NCBI RefSeq assembly: GCF_014199265.1
Contig: NZ_JACIJG010000003.1
Span: 124,001-188,000 of the forward strand
DNA length: 64,000 nucleotides
Direction: 5' to 3'
Origin: Brucella daejeonensis
GTDB lineage: Bacteria; Pseudomonadota; Alphaproteobacteria; Rhizobiales; Rhizobiaceae
This document shows positions 28,728 through 38,770 of this stretch, piece after piece (the stretch's first letter is position 1; each line of letters starts with the position of its first letter). Position numbers and translations under genes: made by a program. The notes beneath the pieces are model-generated. The model was not told where the DNA came from, made no database searches, and saw only the letters and a list, made by a program, of their open reading frames with translations.

Positions 28728-30366
28728 CGCCGCCCCCAGTTCTGCCACCACCCGACTTGCCGCCGCCCGGTTTACCACTCGACTTGTTTCCCGGTCCGCG
28801 ACGCGGACCATCCTTCGGGCCGTCGTCGAACTTACGGGAACGATTGCCGGTTGCGCCGCCGCGCGACCGCGTATCGCGGTCAGAGCCACCGAAACGGCTT
28901 TCTCCACGCGGACCTCCCGACTTGCCGGATGTCCGTCCTTCGAAACCGCCCTTGCCGCGCTCGCCAGCCTGGCCTTCCGCATTGCGAAGTTCTGCACGCT
29001 CACGTTTGCCGGGGCGCCGTTCCTTGCGGCCATCTTCACGCCGTTCCGGGCGTCCCTCCTCCGGGCGACGTCCTTCCGGGCGCTTGCTGTAACGGCGCTC
29101 CGTGGCTTCCTCGCGCCCCTGCTCCTCATCGCCCACCCTACGGGGACGCATCTGGAGGTCACCGCTGAACTTTGCCGAACGGTGTGGAACCTGATGCTCG
29201 ACACGGGCTGGCTTCGCAGCCGCTTTTTCGCCCTTTGGTCGCGCCCCTGGAGCCATCCAGACATTGGCATTTCCGCGACGACGCGGTTCGACTTTTTCAG
29301 TTTTCTTGTCATCGCGTCCACGGCGACGCTCAGGTCCACTGGAAATCCATTCGCGTTCGCGCGGCGTATGGCGGCTTTCGCCTTCCGATGCCTCGTCTTC
29401 CATTTCACGGCGCGTGCGGCCCCGAACCGTGGCGTTTGAAAATTCATTGAGTACCGGCGCATCGAAATCCGCGCCGGAATCCTCGATCAGCTTGTCGCCC
29501 AATTGATCGCGCAAGGTACGGCCCTTGATTTCGCGTACAGCACCTTCCTCAAGATCTCCGAGCTGGAACGGCCCGAACGACACGCGGATAAGACGGCCGA
29601 CGGTCAGACCGAGCGCACCGAGAATGTTCTTCACTTCACGGTTCTTGCCTTCGCGTAGCCCGATTGAAATCCAGACATTCGCGCCCTGCACACGTTCCAG
29701 TTCCGCTTCCACGCTGCCGTAAAACACGCCATCGACTGCGATACCGTTCTTCAGCTCATCCAGTTGCTGCTGCGTGACCTTTCCGTGAGCGCGCACGCGA
29801 TAGCGGCGCAACCAGCCTGTCGACGGCAATTCCAGAACACGCGACAGACCGCCATCATTGGTGAGAAGCAAAAGCCCTTCGGTGTTGATGTCGAGACGAC
29901 CGACCGAAAGAACGCGCGGCATTTCGGCGGGCAATGCTTCGAAAACAGTCGGACGCCCTTCGGGGTCACGATTGGTCGTCACAAGACCCGCTGGTTTGTG
30001 ATAAAGCCAGAGACGGGTCCGTTCCGCTTGCTTGAGCGGCTTGCCATCAACGGTGATGATGTCAGTGCGCTTGACATTAACCGCGGGGCTTTCCAGCACC
30101 TTGCCATTGACCGCGATACGCCCGGCGGCAATCATGGTTTCCGCTTCACGGCGCGAGGCTATTCCGGCGCGAGCCAGACGCTTGGCGATCCGCTCGCTGC
30201 TCGCCTCCTGATCATCGCCATCGCGCGAACCGAATTTGCGTGGCTTGTCACGTCCGCCATCCTCGCGGCGCGGACGGCTATCGCGATCCGGCCGACCGGT
30301 GCGGTCGGAGCCGCCGTTACGGCCATGGGGGCGCTTGCCGCCCTTATTGTCGTCGTCTGTGGTCAT
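28708..30366 (-). CDS. rluB: RluB-type 23S rRNA pseudouridine synthase with long Arg/Gly-rich tail
   Basis: A 552-residue RsuA/RluB-family pseudouridine synthase. A basic, Arg/Asp/Gly-rich N-terminal extension (1-55) precedes an S4 RNA-binding domain (about 58-115) and the catalytic domain with GRLDINTEGLLLLTNDG, whose Asp is the catalytic residue. After about residue 300 comes a roughly 230-residue disordered tail of Arg, Gly, Glu, Lys and Pro, ending GGGKSGGGRTGGGGADRRR. The family core alone is about 240 residues. The ATG follows AAAGG. It overlaps rsmD and is divergent from tadA. Confidence 0.9.
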   Translation of the reverse strand: MTTDDDNKGGKRPHGRNGGSDRTGRPDRDSRPRREDGGRDKPRKFGSRDGDDQEASSERIAKRLARAGIASRREAETMIAAGRIAVNGKVLESPAVNVKRTDIITVDGKPLKQAERTRLWLYHKPAGLVTTNRDPEGRPTVFEALPAEMPRVLSVGRLDINTEGLLLLTNDGGLSRVLELPSTGWLRRYRVRAHGKVTQQQLDELKNGIAVDGVFYGSVEAELERVQGANVWISIGLREGKNREVKNILGALGLTVGRLIRVSFGPFQLGDLEEGAVREIKGRTLRDQLGDKLIEDSGADFDAPVLNEFSNATVRGRTRREMEDEASEGESRHTPREREWISSGPERRRGRDDKKTEKVEPRRRGNANVWMAPGARPKGEKAAAKPARVEHQVPHRSAKFSGDLQMRPRRVGDEEQGREEATERRYSKRPEGRRPEEGRPERREDGRKERRPGKRERAELRNAEGQAGERGKGGFEGRTSGKSGGPRGESRFGGSDRDTRSRGGATGNRSRKFDDGPKDGPRRGPGNKSSGKPGGGKSGGGRTGGGGADRRR

Positions 30367-30556
30367 CTGGTATTGGCCTTTCAGCAGCGCCGCCGTGTCA
30401 CCTTGCACCTTCCATGGCAGACAAGGGACAATCGGAAACAGAAACGCTGTATAATCCCGTTCGGAAATCGGTTTCGATTTCGAGAATTATGCAGTAACAA
30501 ATCGCTCCGTGGCTTGCGAGCGAAATTTCGGAAAGAATGCACGAAATGGAACAGGC

Positions 30557-31033
30557 ATGAAGAGAATTGCCACTGTTCGGGATCAGAACACAGCCACGCC
30601 CATGGATATAGCGCTGGAAGAAGCGCGCGCAGCGGGCGCACGCGGCGAAGTTCCGATAGGCGCGGCAATCGTGCATCGAGGTACAGTCATCGCACAGGCA
30701 GGAAACCGCACGCGCGAACTGAATGACGTAACCGCCCATGCAGAGGTACTGGCAATTCGCGACGCCGGGAGAATACTCCAGTCCGAGCGATTGATCGACT
30801 GCGATCTTTATGTAACTCTGGAACCCTGCGCCATGTGCGCCGCCGCCATTTCCTTCGCGCGCATTCGTCGTCTCTATTACGGAGCTTCCGATCCCAAAGG
30901 CGGTGGCGTGGAAAATGGGCCACGCTTTTACGCGCAGCCCACCTGTCACCATATACCGGATGTCTATACGGGCTTTTCGGAAGAAATCATCAGAGATATC
31001 CTGAAAGAATTCTTCAAGAACAAGCGCGATTAA
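30557..31033 (+). CDS. tadA: tRNA-specific adenosine deaminase
   Basis: TadA deaminates A34 of tRNA-Arg(ACG) to inosine. The 158-residue protein has the zinc deaminase motifs HAE (in VTAHAEVLAIRDA) and PCAMC (in TLEPCAMCAAAI). I chose the ATG preceded by GGAACAGG; a Met 15 codons further in is also plausible because the conserved core begins there. It is divergent from the pseudouridine synthase gene and convergent with the cytochrome b gene. Confidence 0.93.
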   Translation: MKRIATVRDQNTATPMDIALEEARAAGARGEVPIGAAIVHRGTVIAQAGNRTRELNDVTAHAEVLAIRDAGRILQSERLIDCDLYVTLEPCAMCAAAISFARIRRLYYGASDPKGGGVENGPRFYAQPTCHHIPDVYTGFSEEIIRDILKEFFKNKRD

Positions 31034-31095
31034 TTCTGATAGTGACCGAAATTATAACCGAACACGACAGCCAACCGGTGGACAGGCTATCGCGC

Positions 31096-31665
31096 TCAGG
31101 CCCCGGTCTTTTTCCGTCCTGTCATATAACGCAGCGTATCGTCATGCATGACAAAATGATGGATCAGCGCCATCAAAGCGTGGCCGGCGACCGTAACCAG
31201 CAATACCCAGCCCAATAGACTATGAAATGCATTGCCGGGGGCGGTCAGTGTATCATTCACAATGCCGGTCTGCGGGAACAGCTCGACGCCCAAAAATGAA
31301 AATCCCCGCCCACGTCCATAACTGCGCAGAAGCGCCAAAGCGGGAACAACGAACATGAGCGCATAAATAGCCAGATGTCCAAGCACCGCCAGCCTCCCCG
31401 CCAGACTTACTTCGTATGGACGCCCAACAATATTCAACGCACCCCACAGCGCGCGGCACATAACAAGCAACAAAAGGATTAATCCAAGCTGCATATGCAT
31501 CGGCCAGAGAAAGGCATCCATGGTAGAACCTTTTCCCAGGAGATGAAAAAACGCAATACCGAACTCCAAAGCAAACAGAACAACCATCAGCCAATGAAAA
31601 CTTCTGCTGACAATGCCGTAACCATTCCGGTTGTCCCAGATTATATTCTTACCATTTGAAGACAC
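31096..31665 (-). CDS. Cytochrome b561-family membrane protein
   Basis: A 189-residue inner-membrane dihaem b-type cytochrome with four hydrophobic segments. The histidines RSFHW (helix 1), PMHMQLG (helix 2) and VAGHALMALIHHFVMHDD (helix 4) match the bacterial cyt b561 family, which passes electrons to or from quinone. It stands alone. Coding density of A+T rises in its 5' flank. No partner gene is adjacent. Confidence 0.87.
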   Translation of the reverse strand: MSSNGKNIIWDNRNGYGIVSRSFHWLMVVLFALEFGIAFFHLLGKGSTMDAFLWPMHMQLGLILLLLVMCRALWGALNIVGRPYEVSLAGRLAVLGHLAIYALMFVVPALALLRSYGRGRGFSFLGVELFPQTGIVNDTLTAPGNAFHSLLGWVLLVTVAGHALMALIHHFVMHDDTLRYMTGRKKTGA

Positions 31666-31753
31666 TCAACATCTCCTTATATATCGTTATAAACTAAAGT
31701 AGCTCTCATTAAAAATGTATTATACAAGTATATACATCATACAATCAAAAGTA

Positions 31754-31786
31754 AAATGCCGCAACATCAACAATGTTACGGCATTT
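31754..31786 (-). terminator. Intrinsic terminator downstream of the lipoprotein gene
   Basis: A 14-bp stem with one mismatch and a 5-nt loop, ending AAATGCCG/CGGCATTT. On the minus strand it is followed by TACTTTT. It lies 24 bp beyond the lipoprotein stop codon. Confidence 0.72.
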
Positions 31787-31809
31787 ATATAAATGAAAAG
31801 AAAAGCGGA

Positions 31810-32484
31810 TCAGTTCCAGGGCAGGTAATCGCGCCACCCCTTGGACTCACCTGCGGCTTTCTTGCGCTCGCGTTCCTTCTGCGCCTCATCGGTTCCCAGT
31901 TCGCCGGCAGCCGCAGTCGATGCAGGCTGGCGATAGGTAAGCGGTGGTTCGCTCAGATAACGGCGTGTCGTGGACGAACCCCGTATCTGCTGCTGTCGTG
32001 CGGCCTTATAAGCAGCAACCTTGTCTGAATCGAAAGTCGGCGTACGGGCTGCATAATCTTCACGACGACTGCTGCCGCTCGGAAGCGCCGCGTTGAGGTT
32101 GGACGCAACCGGGCCGTCCTGAACGACAGGCGAGACGAAATTCGGATCGTCTCTGTTGGCGGTGATTTCGTCACGCAGGCGCTTGCGACGCTGTTCCGGC
32201 GATTCCGGCCAGTTCGAGGAACCGGCACTTGCCACGCTTTCCTGCGGCGAAGGCAATTGTCCTTTGTCGTCGGCAGCCGGGCGCACCAGATCAGGACGCG
32301 GCTTGTAATCGATACGCGCTTTTTTGTTCCTGCCCTGGCCGAAGCTTGCCATATTCGACACGTCGTCGAGAAGCTGCGCTCCCGCCGTCTTGTCGGTTCC
32401 ATAGGTTGGCGAAGACATACAGCCAGATAGCGAAACACCCGCCATAGCGGCCACAAGTACCAGAACTCGTCCTTCAATCTTCAT
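31810..32484 (-). CDS. Predicted lipoprotein, unknown function
   Basis: A 224-residue envelope protein beginning MKIEGRVLVLVAAMAG with a lipobox LSGC, giving lipidated Cys22. The mature part is hydrophilic and low in hydrophobic residues, rich in Arg, Ser, Pro and Ala, with no domain I recognise. The ATG at this point is required by the signal peptide; upstream in-frame sequence does not look coding. It has its own terminator and no operon partners. Confidence 0.82.
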   Translation of the reverse strand: MKIEGRVLVLVAAMAGVSLSGCMSSPTYGTDKTAGAQLLDDVSNMASFGQGRNKKARIDYKPRPDLVRPAADDKGQLPSPQESVASAGSSNWPESPEQRRKRLRDEITANRDDPNFVSPVVQDGPVASNLNAALPSGSSRREDYAARTPTFDSDKVAAYKAARQQQIRGSSTTRRYLSEPPLTYRQPASTAAAGELGTDEAQKERERKKAAGESKGWRDYLPWN

Positions 32485-32685
32485 TAGCGCCACTTCTTTT
32501 CGCCTACCGGTCTTCTCTTCGCCAAAACCATGCATAATCAAGCTCTGGCCCAAGAAACCGGCAACTCCAAGGCAGATTTTGAAATTATTCGAGGAATGCC
32601 TTGTACATGAGTGAACCCACTGCGGCAATCCGGTGTTAACTTCTATTTCACCATGTCAGGACGCGGATTTGCAATCCACTCCTTT

Positions 32686-32719
32686 AAAAGCCCCCGGCAA
32701 AAGCACCGAGGGCCTTTTT
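32686..32719. terminator. Bidirectional intrinsic terminator beyond ileS
   Basis: An 8-bp stem with one C-A mismatch (GCCCCCGG/CCGAGGGC) and an 8-nt loop. Minus-strand RNA from ileS ends with TTTT after it; plus-strand RNA would end with CTTTTT. Confidence 0.7.
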
Positions 32720-32729
32720 CCGCTCATCT

Positions 32730-35642
32730 TCAAGCGCCCAGCTTGCCGAGCGCCTTTAGTTCGTGAAGCGCAACCGCATCACGCGCCGAAACGTCCGGAA
32801 ACTCGGGATCGGAGCCGACATCCGTTGTATAGCGCCACGAGCGGGCGCATTTTTCGCCCTGCGCACGTACGGGCACGACGGCAACGCCCTTTACTTCCTC
32901 AAGCGTAAAGGCGCCTTCCGGCATGGCCGCATCGCTGAACGAAATACCGCTTGTGATGCAGATTTCCGCGAAATCGAGACCGTCGAGAGAATCGCTGAGG
33001 CTCTTGTCCGCGATATGGACGACCGGGGCCGCCTCCAGCGACGAGCCTATGCGTTTGTCCGCGCGTTCCAGTTCAAGCGCTCCGGTCACGACACGGCGAA
33101 CCGCACGTACCTTGCGCCATTTTTCGGCCAGCACGTCGTCACGCCATTCGGCAGGCACCGTGCGGAACTGCTCGGCATGAATCGAGAGCGACTGCGGGTA
33201 GCGGTCCAGCCACGCTTCTTCCATGGTGAAGGGCAGCATCGGCGCGAGCCAAGTCGTCATGCGATCGAAGATTTCACGTACGGTCTGGAGCGCGGCCTTA
33301 CGACGGACACTCGACGGAGCGTCGCAGTAAAGCGCATCCTTGCGGATATCGAAATAGAAAGCCGAAAGCTCGACATTCATGAAATCGATCAGGGAGCGCG
33401 CAATGCGCTTGAAGTCGAAGGCATCGTAACCGGAGCGCACGACCTCATCCAGTTCCGCCAGACGATGCAGCATTAGCCGTTCAAGCTCGGGCAGGTCGGC
33501 GTAAGGCAGGTTTTCACCTTCGTCGTGGGCAAGCGTGCCCAGCATCCAGCGGATCGTGTTGCGCAATTTGCGATAGGCGTCGATATTGGTCTGGATGATG
33601 CTTTTGCCCAGACGCTGATCTTCCCAGTAATCGGTCGTCATCACCCACAGACGCAGGATATCCGCGCCGGATTCCTTGATCACGTCCTGAGGCGTAACCG
33701 TGTTGCCAAGCGACTTAGACATCTTCTTGCCGTGCTCATCCATGGTGAAACCGTGGGTCACGACGGCGTTGTAGGGAGCGCGACCGCGTGTGCCGCAGCT
33801 TTCCAGAAGCGAGGAATGGAACCAGCCGCGATGCTGGTCGGAACCTTCCAGATAGACGTCAGCCGGCCATTTCATGTCCGGGCGATCTTCCAGCGTGAAA
33901 GTGTGCGTGGAACCGGAATCGAACCACACATCGAGAATGTCACGCACCTGCACCCAGGCCTCACTGGCCCTGTCGGCAAGGAAACGCTCACGCGCGCCTT
34001 CCGCAAACCAGGCATCGGCGCCTTCTGCCTCGAAGGCGTCCATGATGCGTTTGTTGACCGCATCGTCCTGGAGGATATTGCCTTCTTCATCCACAAAAAC
34101 GCAAATCGGCACACCCCACGCCCGTTGCCGCGACAGCACCCAGTCCGGGCGGCCTTCGATCATGGCCCGCAGGCGCGTTTGACCGGCGGCGGGCACGAAA
34201 CGCGTCTCGTCGATTGCCTTCAGCGCGCGCGAGCGCAACGTGGTGCCGTCACCGAGGTTCTTGTCCATATAGACGAACCATTGCGGCGTATTGCGGAAGA
34301 TGACCGGCTTCTTCGAGCGCCACGAATGCGGATAGGAATGCTTCAACCGCCCACGAGCAAAAAGCCTGTCATGCGCGATAAGCTGTTCGATAACCGCCTT
34401 GTTGGCGTCACCCTTCTTGCCGTTATCATCGATGACGCGCGCCGCGCCGCCTTCGCGTGTCTGATCGAAGCCCGGCGCATCCTTGGTGTAGAAACCGGCA
34501 TCGTCAACCGGGAACGGGATAGCGACATCGATACCACGCGCTTCGAGTTCGCGAACATTATCCATCCACGCTTCAAAGTCTTCGCGACCATGGCTTGGCG
34601 CGGTATGGACAAAACCCGTACCGGCATCGTCGGTTACATGGTCACCGTCAAGCATGGGCACGACATATTCATAGCCGCCGCCAAAACCTTTCAGCGGGTG
34701 ATCGAGAACGATCTTGCCCAACTCGTCAGCCGAAACACCACGCAACCGCTTGCACTGAAGCTTGGCCTTGGCGAAGCACTCTTCCGCCAGCTTGTCGGCA
34801 AAGATGAGCTTTTCGCCGGGACGCGGGCCGAAATCATTTTCGGCTTCCGTGATTTCGAACAATCCATATTCGATGCGGGATGAATAGGAGACGGCACGGT
34901 TGCCTGGAATGGTCCATGGCGTGGTCGTCCAGATCACGACAAAACTCCCGGCTAGATCACCCAGACCAGCGACCGGGAACTTGACCCAGATCATATCCGA
35001 CTCGATGTCATGATACTCCACTTCGGCTTCCGCAAGCGCGGTGCGCTCGACGACCGACCACATGATCGGCTTCGAGCCACGGTAAAGCTGGCCGGAAGCG
35101 GCGAATTTCAGCAGTTCGCCAGCAATCCGCGCTTCCGCGTGGAAATTCATCGTGGTGTAAGGTTTCTCGAAATCGCCAAGGATCGCGAGGCGCTTGAACT
35201 CTTCCGTCTGGACCTTGATCCAGTTGGCGGCGAACTCACGACATTCCTTGCGGAATTCGTTGATCGGCACTTCGTCCTTGTTCTTGCCTTCCGCGCGATA
35301 TTTTTCCTCGATTTTCCATTCGATCGGCAGACCGTGGCAATCCCAGCCCGGAACATAGTTCGAGTTATAGCCACGCATCTGGAACGACCGCGTGATGACA
35401 TCCTTCAGAATCTTGTTCAGCGCATGACCGATATGGATATTGCCGTTCGCATAGGGCGGGCCGTCATGCAGCACGTAAAGCGGGCGATCCTTCGCCTCTT
35501 CGCGCAGCTTCTTGTAGAGGTTCATGCCCTCCCAGCGCTCGACGAAAAGCGGTTCGCGTTGCGGCAGCCCGGCGCGCATGGGAAATGCTGTCTGCGGCAG
35601 GTAAAGGGTTTTGGAGTAATCGATTTTTGTCATCTCAGTCAT
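32730..35642 (-). CDS. ileS: Isoleucyl-tRNA synthetase
   Basis: A 970-residue class I synthetase charging tRNA-Ile. The HIGH motif is in [10 protein letters not shown] (about residue 70) and KMSKS in [11 protein letters not shown], with the CP1 editing domain between. The start [11 protein letters not shown] is chosen because sequence upstream is not conserved in kind. The C-terminal zinc knuckle of E. coli IleS is not seen: one CARSW remains where two CxxC pairs would be. Confidence 0.97.
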   Translation of the reverse strand: MTEMTKIDYSKTLYLPQTAFPMRAGLPQREPLFVERWEGMNLYKKLREEAKDRPLYVLHDGPPYANGNIHIGHALNKILKDVITRSFQMRGYNSNYVPGWDCHGLPIEWKIEEKYRAEGKNKDEVPINEFRKECREFAANWIKVQTEEFKRLAILGDFEKPYTTMNFHAEARIAGELLKFAASGQLYRGSKPIMWSVVERTALAEAEVEYHDIESDMIWVKFPVAGLGDLAGSFVVIWTTTPWTIPGNRAVSYSSRIEYGLFEITEAENDFGPRPGEKLIFADKLAEECFAKAKLQCKRLRGVSADELGKIVLDHPLKGFGGGYEYVVPMLDGDHVTDDAGTGFVHTAPSHGREDFEAWMDNVRELEARGIDVAIPFPVDDAGFYTKDAPGFDQTREGGAARVIDDNGKKGDANKAVIEQLIAHDRLFARGRLKHSYPHSWRSKKPVIFRNTPQWFVYMDKNLGDGTTLRSRALKAIDETRFVPAAGQTRLRAMIEGRPDWVLSRQRAWGVPICVFVDEEGNILQDDAVNKRIMDAFEAEGADAWFAEGARERFLADRASEAWVQVRDILDVWFDSGSTHTFTLEDRPDMKWPADVYLEGSDQHRGWFHSSLLESCGTRGRAPYNAVVTHGFTMDEHGKKMSKSLGNTVTPQDVIKESGADILRLWVMTTDYWEDQRLGKSIIQTNIDAYRKLRNTIRWMLGTLAHDEGENLPYADLPELERLMLHRLAELDEVVRSGYDAFDFKRIARSLIDFMNVELSAFYFDIRKDALYCDAPSSVRRKAALQTVREIFDRMTTWLAPMLPFTMEEAWLDRYPQSLSIHAEQFRTVPAEWRDDVLAEKWRKVRAVRRVVTGALELERADKRIGSSLEAAPVVHIADKSLSDSLDGLDFAEICITSGISFSDAAMPEGAFTLEEVKGVAVVPVRAQGEKCARSWRYTTDVGSDPEFPDVSARDAVALHELKALGKLGA

Positions 35643-35871
35643 GATGGGTATTCGCCTGTAAAGCCCAGGCCGGATATGGCGGGCATGTGGATCGATGAAA
35701 ACAGGGGGACTGTAGGAGCACAGCCGGTCGTTCCCGGACCTCCGCACCACAAAAAGCCTGGCAAATCAGCCGTTCAGGCAAAGCGGGAGGCCGGGCCAAT
35801 AATTCGTATGGCCGTCATGATAAGCCGAAGATCCGTCATCATGGGCTCGCTTTTAGCAACGAGCTTTCCAA

Positions 35872-35910
35872 GAATAAAGAGGCAGGGCGCAATAAAACTG
35901 CCTCCCTGCC
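35872..35910 (-). terminator. Intrinsic terminator of the MipA/OmpV gene
   Basis: A stem GGCAGGG/CCCTGCC with a 16-nt loop lies about 32 bp beyond the stop codon, followed on the minus strand by the T-rich TCTTTATTCTT. Confidence 0.68.
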
Positions 35911-35941
35911 CCTGAAAATGTTCACAGTGTTGCCGATCACC

Positions 35942-36784
35942 TCATTCAAGCGAGAAATCGAAACGGTATGTCGCGGAAACGCCAACCATGAACTGGTCTG
36001 GAGAACCGCGTTCCTTGACGATGCTCGAATCCTTGGCTGAACCTTGCAGGCGGCTATATTCGCCGAACAGGCTGGTATCGATCTTGTCCGTTGCCTTCCA
36101 GGTGATCGCCCCACCGACGCCCACCGACTTGAAGCCGCTACCGGGATGATATTCGGAAAGGCCAGAAGCAACGGCCTCCTCGGCATCGACGCCGTAATAG
36201 GTCTTGAAATAATCCTTCGATGCGAAGGTGGCGCGCGGACCACCGGAAACGCGGATCGCCGGCGTCACGTCATAAAAGGCGTCGGCAGCGATGTCGGCAA
36301 CCACGCCCTTATGCGCCCAGATACCCTGACGGACTTCGCCGCGCACACGCAGCCAGTCGGTCGGATAAACATCGACGAAACCGCCGACTTCACCGCCAAA
36401 CTTGTCGTCTTTCAGGCCATGAATATCGTTGTCCCCACCCCAAAGCAATTTGCCGGCAATACCTGCGCGAAAGCGATCATTGTCGATCAGGGCAAAAGAA
36501 ACATTGTCATTACGCGAAGAAAAGCGTGTCGCCTCGCCCTGTCGCCCGAGCGAGATCAGCGGCTGCGCCGAAAAGCGATACTTGTTCGAACCTTCGAACT
36601 TCGGAGCGACGAGACCTGCCGCACCGACCTTCAGATACCAGTCACCCGACCAGAAATGTCTGCGCACCGGCTGAACCGTTTCTGCCGCGTAAACATCGGT
36701 CTGCTGCACGTCAGCGGAAAACGCGAATGGACCGCTTGTCAAGAATGCGACGCCCGTAACGAAGGCCAGAGAAACGATACGCAC
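35942..36784 (-). CDS. MipA/OmpV-family outer-membrane protein
   Basis: A 280-residue beta-barrel protein with a signal peptide (MRIVSLAFVTGVAFLTSGPFAF... cleaved near residue 24) and alternating beta strands ending in a terminal aromatic pattern (VGVSATYRFDFSLE). The WYLKVGAAGLVAPKFEGS opening and the GVGGAITWKATDKI segment fit MipA/OmpV scaffolds. I start at GTG, with GGAG 9 nt ahead, rather than the upstream TTG codons. It may interact with murein-synthesising enzymes as MipA does, but that is by family only. Confidence 0.85.
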   Translation of the reverse strand: MRIVSLAFVTGVAFLTSGPFAFSADVQQTDVYAAETVQPVRRHFWSGDWYLKVGAAGLVAPKFEGSNKYRFSAQPLISLGRQGEATRFSSRNDNVSFALIDNDRFRAGIAGKLLWGGDNDIHGLKDDKFGGEVGGFVDVYPTDWLRVRGEVRQGIWAHKGVVADIAADAFYDVTPAIRVSGGPRATFASKDYFKTYYGVDAEEAVASGLSEYHPGSGFKSVGVGGAITWKATDKIDTSLFGEYSRLQGSAKDSSIVKERGSPDQFMVGVSATYRFDFSLE

Positions 36785-36899
36785 CAAAGGAAACTCCAAC
36801 AAAAAGCGCCCCGGTAGGTTCCGGGGTATTGACCACTCTTTGTCGGGAATAAGTAAAATTTGATTTAAATCTTAAGTGGAAAGTCGCAACCGATTTCAT

Positions 36900-37889
36900 C
36901 TAATCGAACGAAAGAATACGATCGAGTTCGCAGAGCGGCTTAGCGCCTGCAAGCAACGCCCGCGCCTCCGCATCATCCTGCCGCATCTGCTCGACAAGCG
37001 GATCGAGCCCGTCAAACTTCACTTCCCCACGCAAAAATCCAAAAAAGGAAACGCAGGCCGTTTCCCCATAGAGGTCGCCTGAAAAATCGAAAAGGAACGT
37101 TTCGAGAAGAGGCGCGCCATCGCTATCGACGGTGGGACGACGACCGAAACTGGCGACGCCGTCATATAGTTTTCCATCCTGCCGCCGGAACCGGACCGCA
37201 TAGATGCCGTGCTTCAAACCGGCCTGAGCATCGATTTGCATGTTTGCGGTCGGGAAGCCCAGGGTTCGTCCCAGCTTCTTTCCATGGATGACCTCACCGC
37301 ACACCATGTAGCGATAGCCGAGAAGCCCGGCGGCTTGTGCAACGTCACCTTCGCAAAGCAGGTTCCTGATGCGGGTCGACGAAACGAGATCGTCGGCCTC
37401 ATCCGTAAAGGCATCAACGAGCGTAACGGTAAAGCCGGACGCATCGCCGGCTTTTTGCAGGAACTCGGGCGTACCGCGACGTCCCTTGCCGAAATGAAAG
37501 TCATAGCCAGTCACGACGCGGTTCGCGTGCAGCCTTTCGACCAGAATATGCTCGACAAAATCTTCCGCCGACCGGGAGGAAAATTCGCTTGTGAAGGGCT
37601 GCTCGACAACGGCATCAAAACCCATGATCCGCAGGATGTCTGCCTTCTGCTGTGCAGGCGTCAGGCGGTCTATCGGCGCATCGGGTTTAAAGAAACTCCG
37701 GGGATGCGGCTCGAAAGTCAAAACAACCGCTGGAAGCCCATCTTTTTCCGCGAGTTCCAGCGCACGCTCGAGCACCGCTCGATGGCCGCGATGAACACCG
37801 TCGAAATTGCCGATCGCCACCACGCAGTTATGCAGGTGCTCCGGCAGAAAATCCGTTCCAGATAGGCGCTGAAAGCTGGACTTGGTCAT
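36900..37889 (-). CDS. ribF: Bifunctional riboflavin kinase / FAD synthetase
   Basis: RibF phosphorylates riboflavin to FMN and adenylates it to FAD. The 329-residue protein has the N-terminal nucleotidyltransferase motif IGNFDGVHRGH at about 27-37 and the C-terminal riboflavin kinase domain (GRTLGFPTANM and the catalytic Glu in PLLETFLFDF). It follows the HAD hydrolase gene by 32 bp in the same direction. Confidence 0.96.
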   Translation of the reverse strand: MTKSSFQRLSGTDFLPEHLHNCVVAIGNFDGVHRGHRAVLERALELAEKDGLPAVVLTFEPHPRSFFKPDAPIDRLTPAQQKADILRIMGFDAVVEQPFTSEFSSRSAEDFVEHILVERLHANRVVTGYDFHFGKGRRGTPEFLQKAGDASGFTVTLVDAFTDEADDLVSSTRIRNLLCEGDVAQAAGLLGYRYMVCGEVIHGKKLGRTLGFPTANMQIDAQAGLKHGIYAVRFRRQDGKLYDGVASFGRRPTVDSDGAPLLETFLFDFSGDLYGETACVSFFGFLRGEVKFDGLDPLVEQMRQDDAEARALLAGAKPLCELDRILSFD

Positions 37890-37921
37890 ATCGATCTGGA
37901 CTTGTTTGACAATGGCGGGAC

Positions 37922-38770
37922 TCAGACGAGGGCATAAAGCGTGGCAACCGGCTTGTTGCCGTGCTTGTGGAGAAACGCCTCCATCCGGGCAATGTCAACC
38001 GTGCCGTCGGTTGTGTAATCGGCGGCATGGACGCCGCCCGAAATATAGAGCACATCGAGACCGAATTCGGCGGCCCCCTTCACATCGGTCAGCACGCCGT
38101 CGCCGATACCGAGGATACGGCTTCTATCGATCTTCGCGCCACGAATCTCTTCAGCGAAGCGGAGGGCAGCCTCGTAAATCGGACGATGCGGCTTTCCGGC
38201 TATCAGCGTACGCCCGCCAAGCTGTCCGTATTCCCGCGCCAGCGCGCCAGCGCACCAGATCAGACGCGCGCCCCGTTCAACCATGATATCGGGATTGGCG
38301 CAAATGAAAGGAAGATTGCGCGAACGCAGGCGTTTCAGCAATTCCGTATAGTCATCCGGCGTTTCGCTTTCATCGTCAAATAGCCCGGTGCATACGATAC
38401 CGGCGGCTTCGAATTCCTCGACAAGTTCGACATCGAGGCCATCGTAAAGACCAAGTTCGCGCTCGCAACCAATGTGGAAAATCTTGCGCGGGCCTTCTGC
38501 GATCAAATCGCGCGTCACGTCGCCTGACGTTACAACACGATCGTAAGCGTCCGCGGGGACACCGAGCCCCTGCATCTGAGCCTCGACATCGGGATGCGGG
38601 CGCGGCGAATTCGTTACCAGAACGACTGTCACTCCCCGGGCGCGCGCGCGCTTCAACGCTTCGATAGCCGCAGGATAAGCAGCGACGCCATTGTGCACCA
38701 CACCCCATACGTCGCAAAAGAGAACGTCGTACTGGTCGGTCAGGTCATCGAGGCGTTCAAGCTGCTTCAT
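37922..38770 (-). CDS. HAD-superfamily class IIA hydrolase (TIGR01459 type)
   Basis: A 282-residue phosphatase-fold protein. HAD motif 1 is FCDVWGVVHNG, with the nucleophile Asp; motif 2 is VTNSPRP; motif 3/4 is ILGIGDGVLTDVKGA, with the GDG pair. It is a NagD-like class IIA enzyme; TIGR01459 members are common in Rhizobiales and have no proven substrate. I chose the ATG with GAGGA ahead, seven codons inside an alternative ATG. It probably shares a transcript with ribF. Confidence 0.88.
   Translation of the reverse strand: MKQLERLDDLTDQYDVLFCDVWGVVHNGVAAYPAAIEALKRARARGVTVVLVTNSPRPHPDVEAQMQGLGVPADAYDRVVTSGDVTRDLIAEGPRKIFHIGCERELGLYDGLDVELVEEFEAAGIVCTGLFDDESETPDDYTELLKRLRSRNLPFICANPDIMVERGARLIWCAGALAREYGQLGGRTLIAGKPHRPIYEAALRFAEEIRGAKIDRSRILGIGDGVLTDVKGAAEFGLDVLYISGGVHAADYTTDGTVDIARMEAFLHKHGNKPVATLYALV

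Noticed and set aside
28402-29439. Long plus-strand frame opposite the pseudouridine synthase tail
   Set aside because: It mirrors the Arg/Gly-rich, high-GC tail of a gene with clear motifs on the other strand; its product is low-complexity and it has no proper start.
28728-29462. N-terminal extension of RsmD (245 codons)
   Set aside because: It is the shifted frame of the neighbouring Arg/Gly-rich tail; conserved RsmD begins at MRIVGGKFRGR.
32640-32690. tRNA-Cys-like anticodon arm (GTGGA-TTGCAAA-TCCGC on the minus strand)
   Set aside because: The arm pairs well, but no T arm with GTTCRA and no acceptor stem can be formed, so it is not a tRNA; at most a chance hairpin upstream of the ileS terminator.
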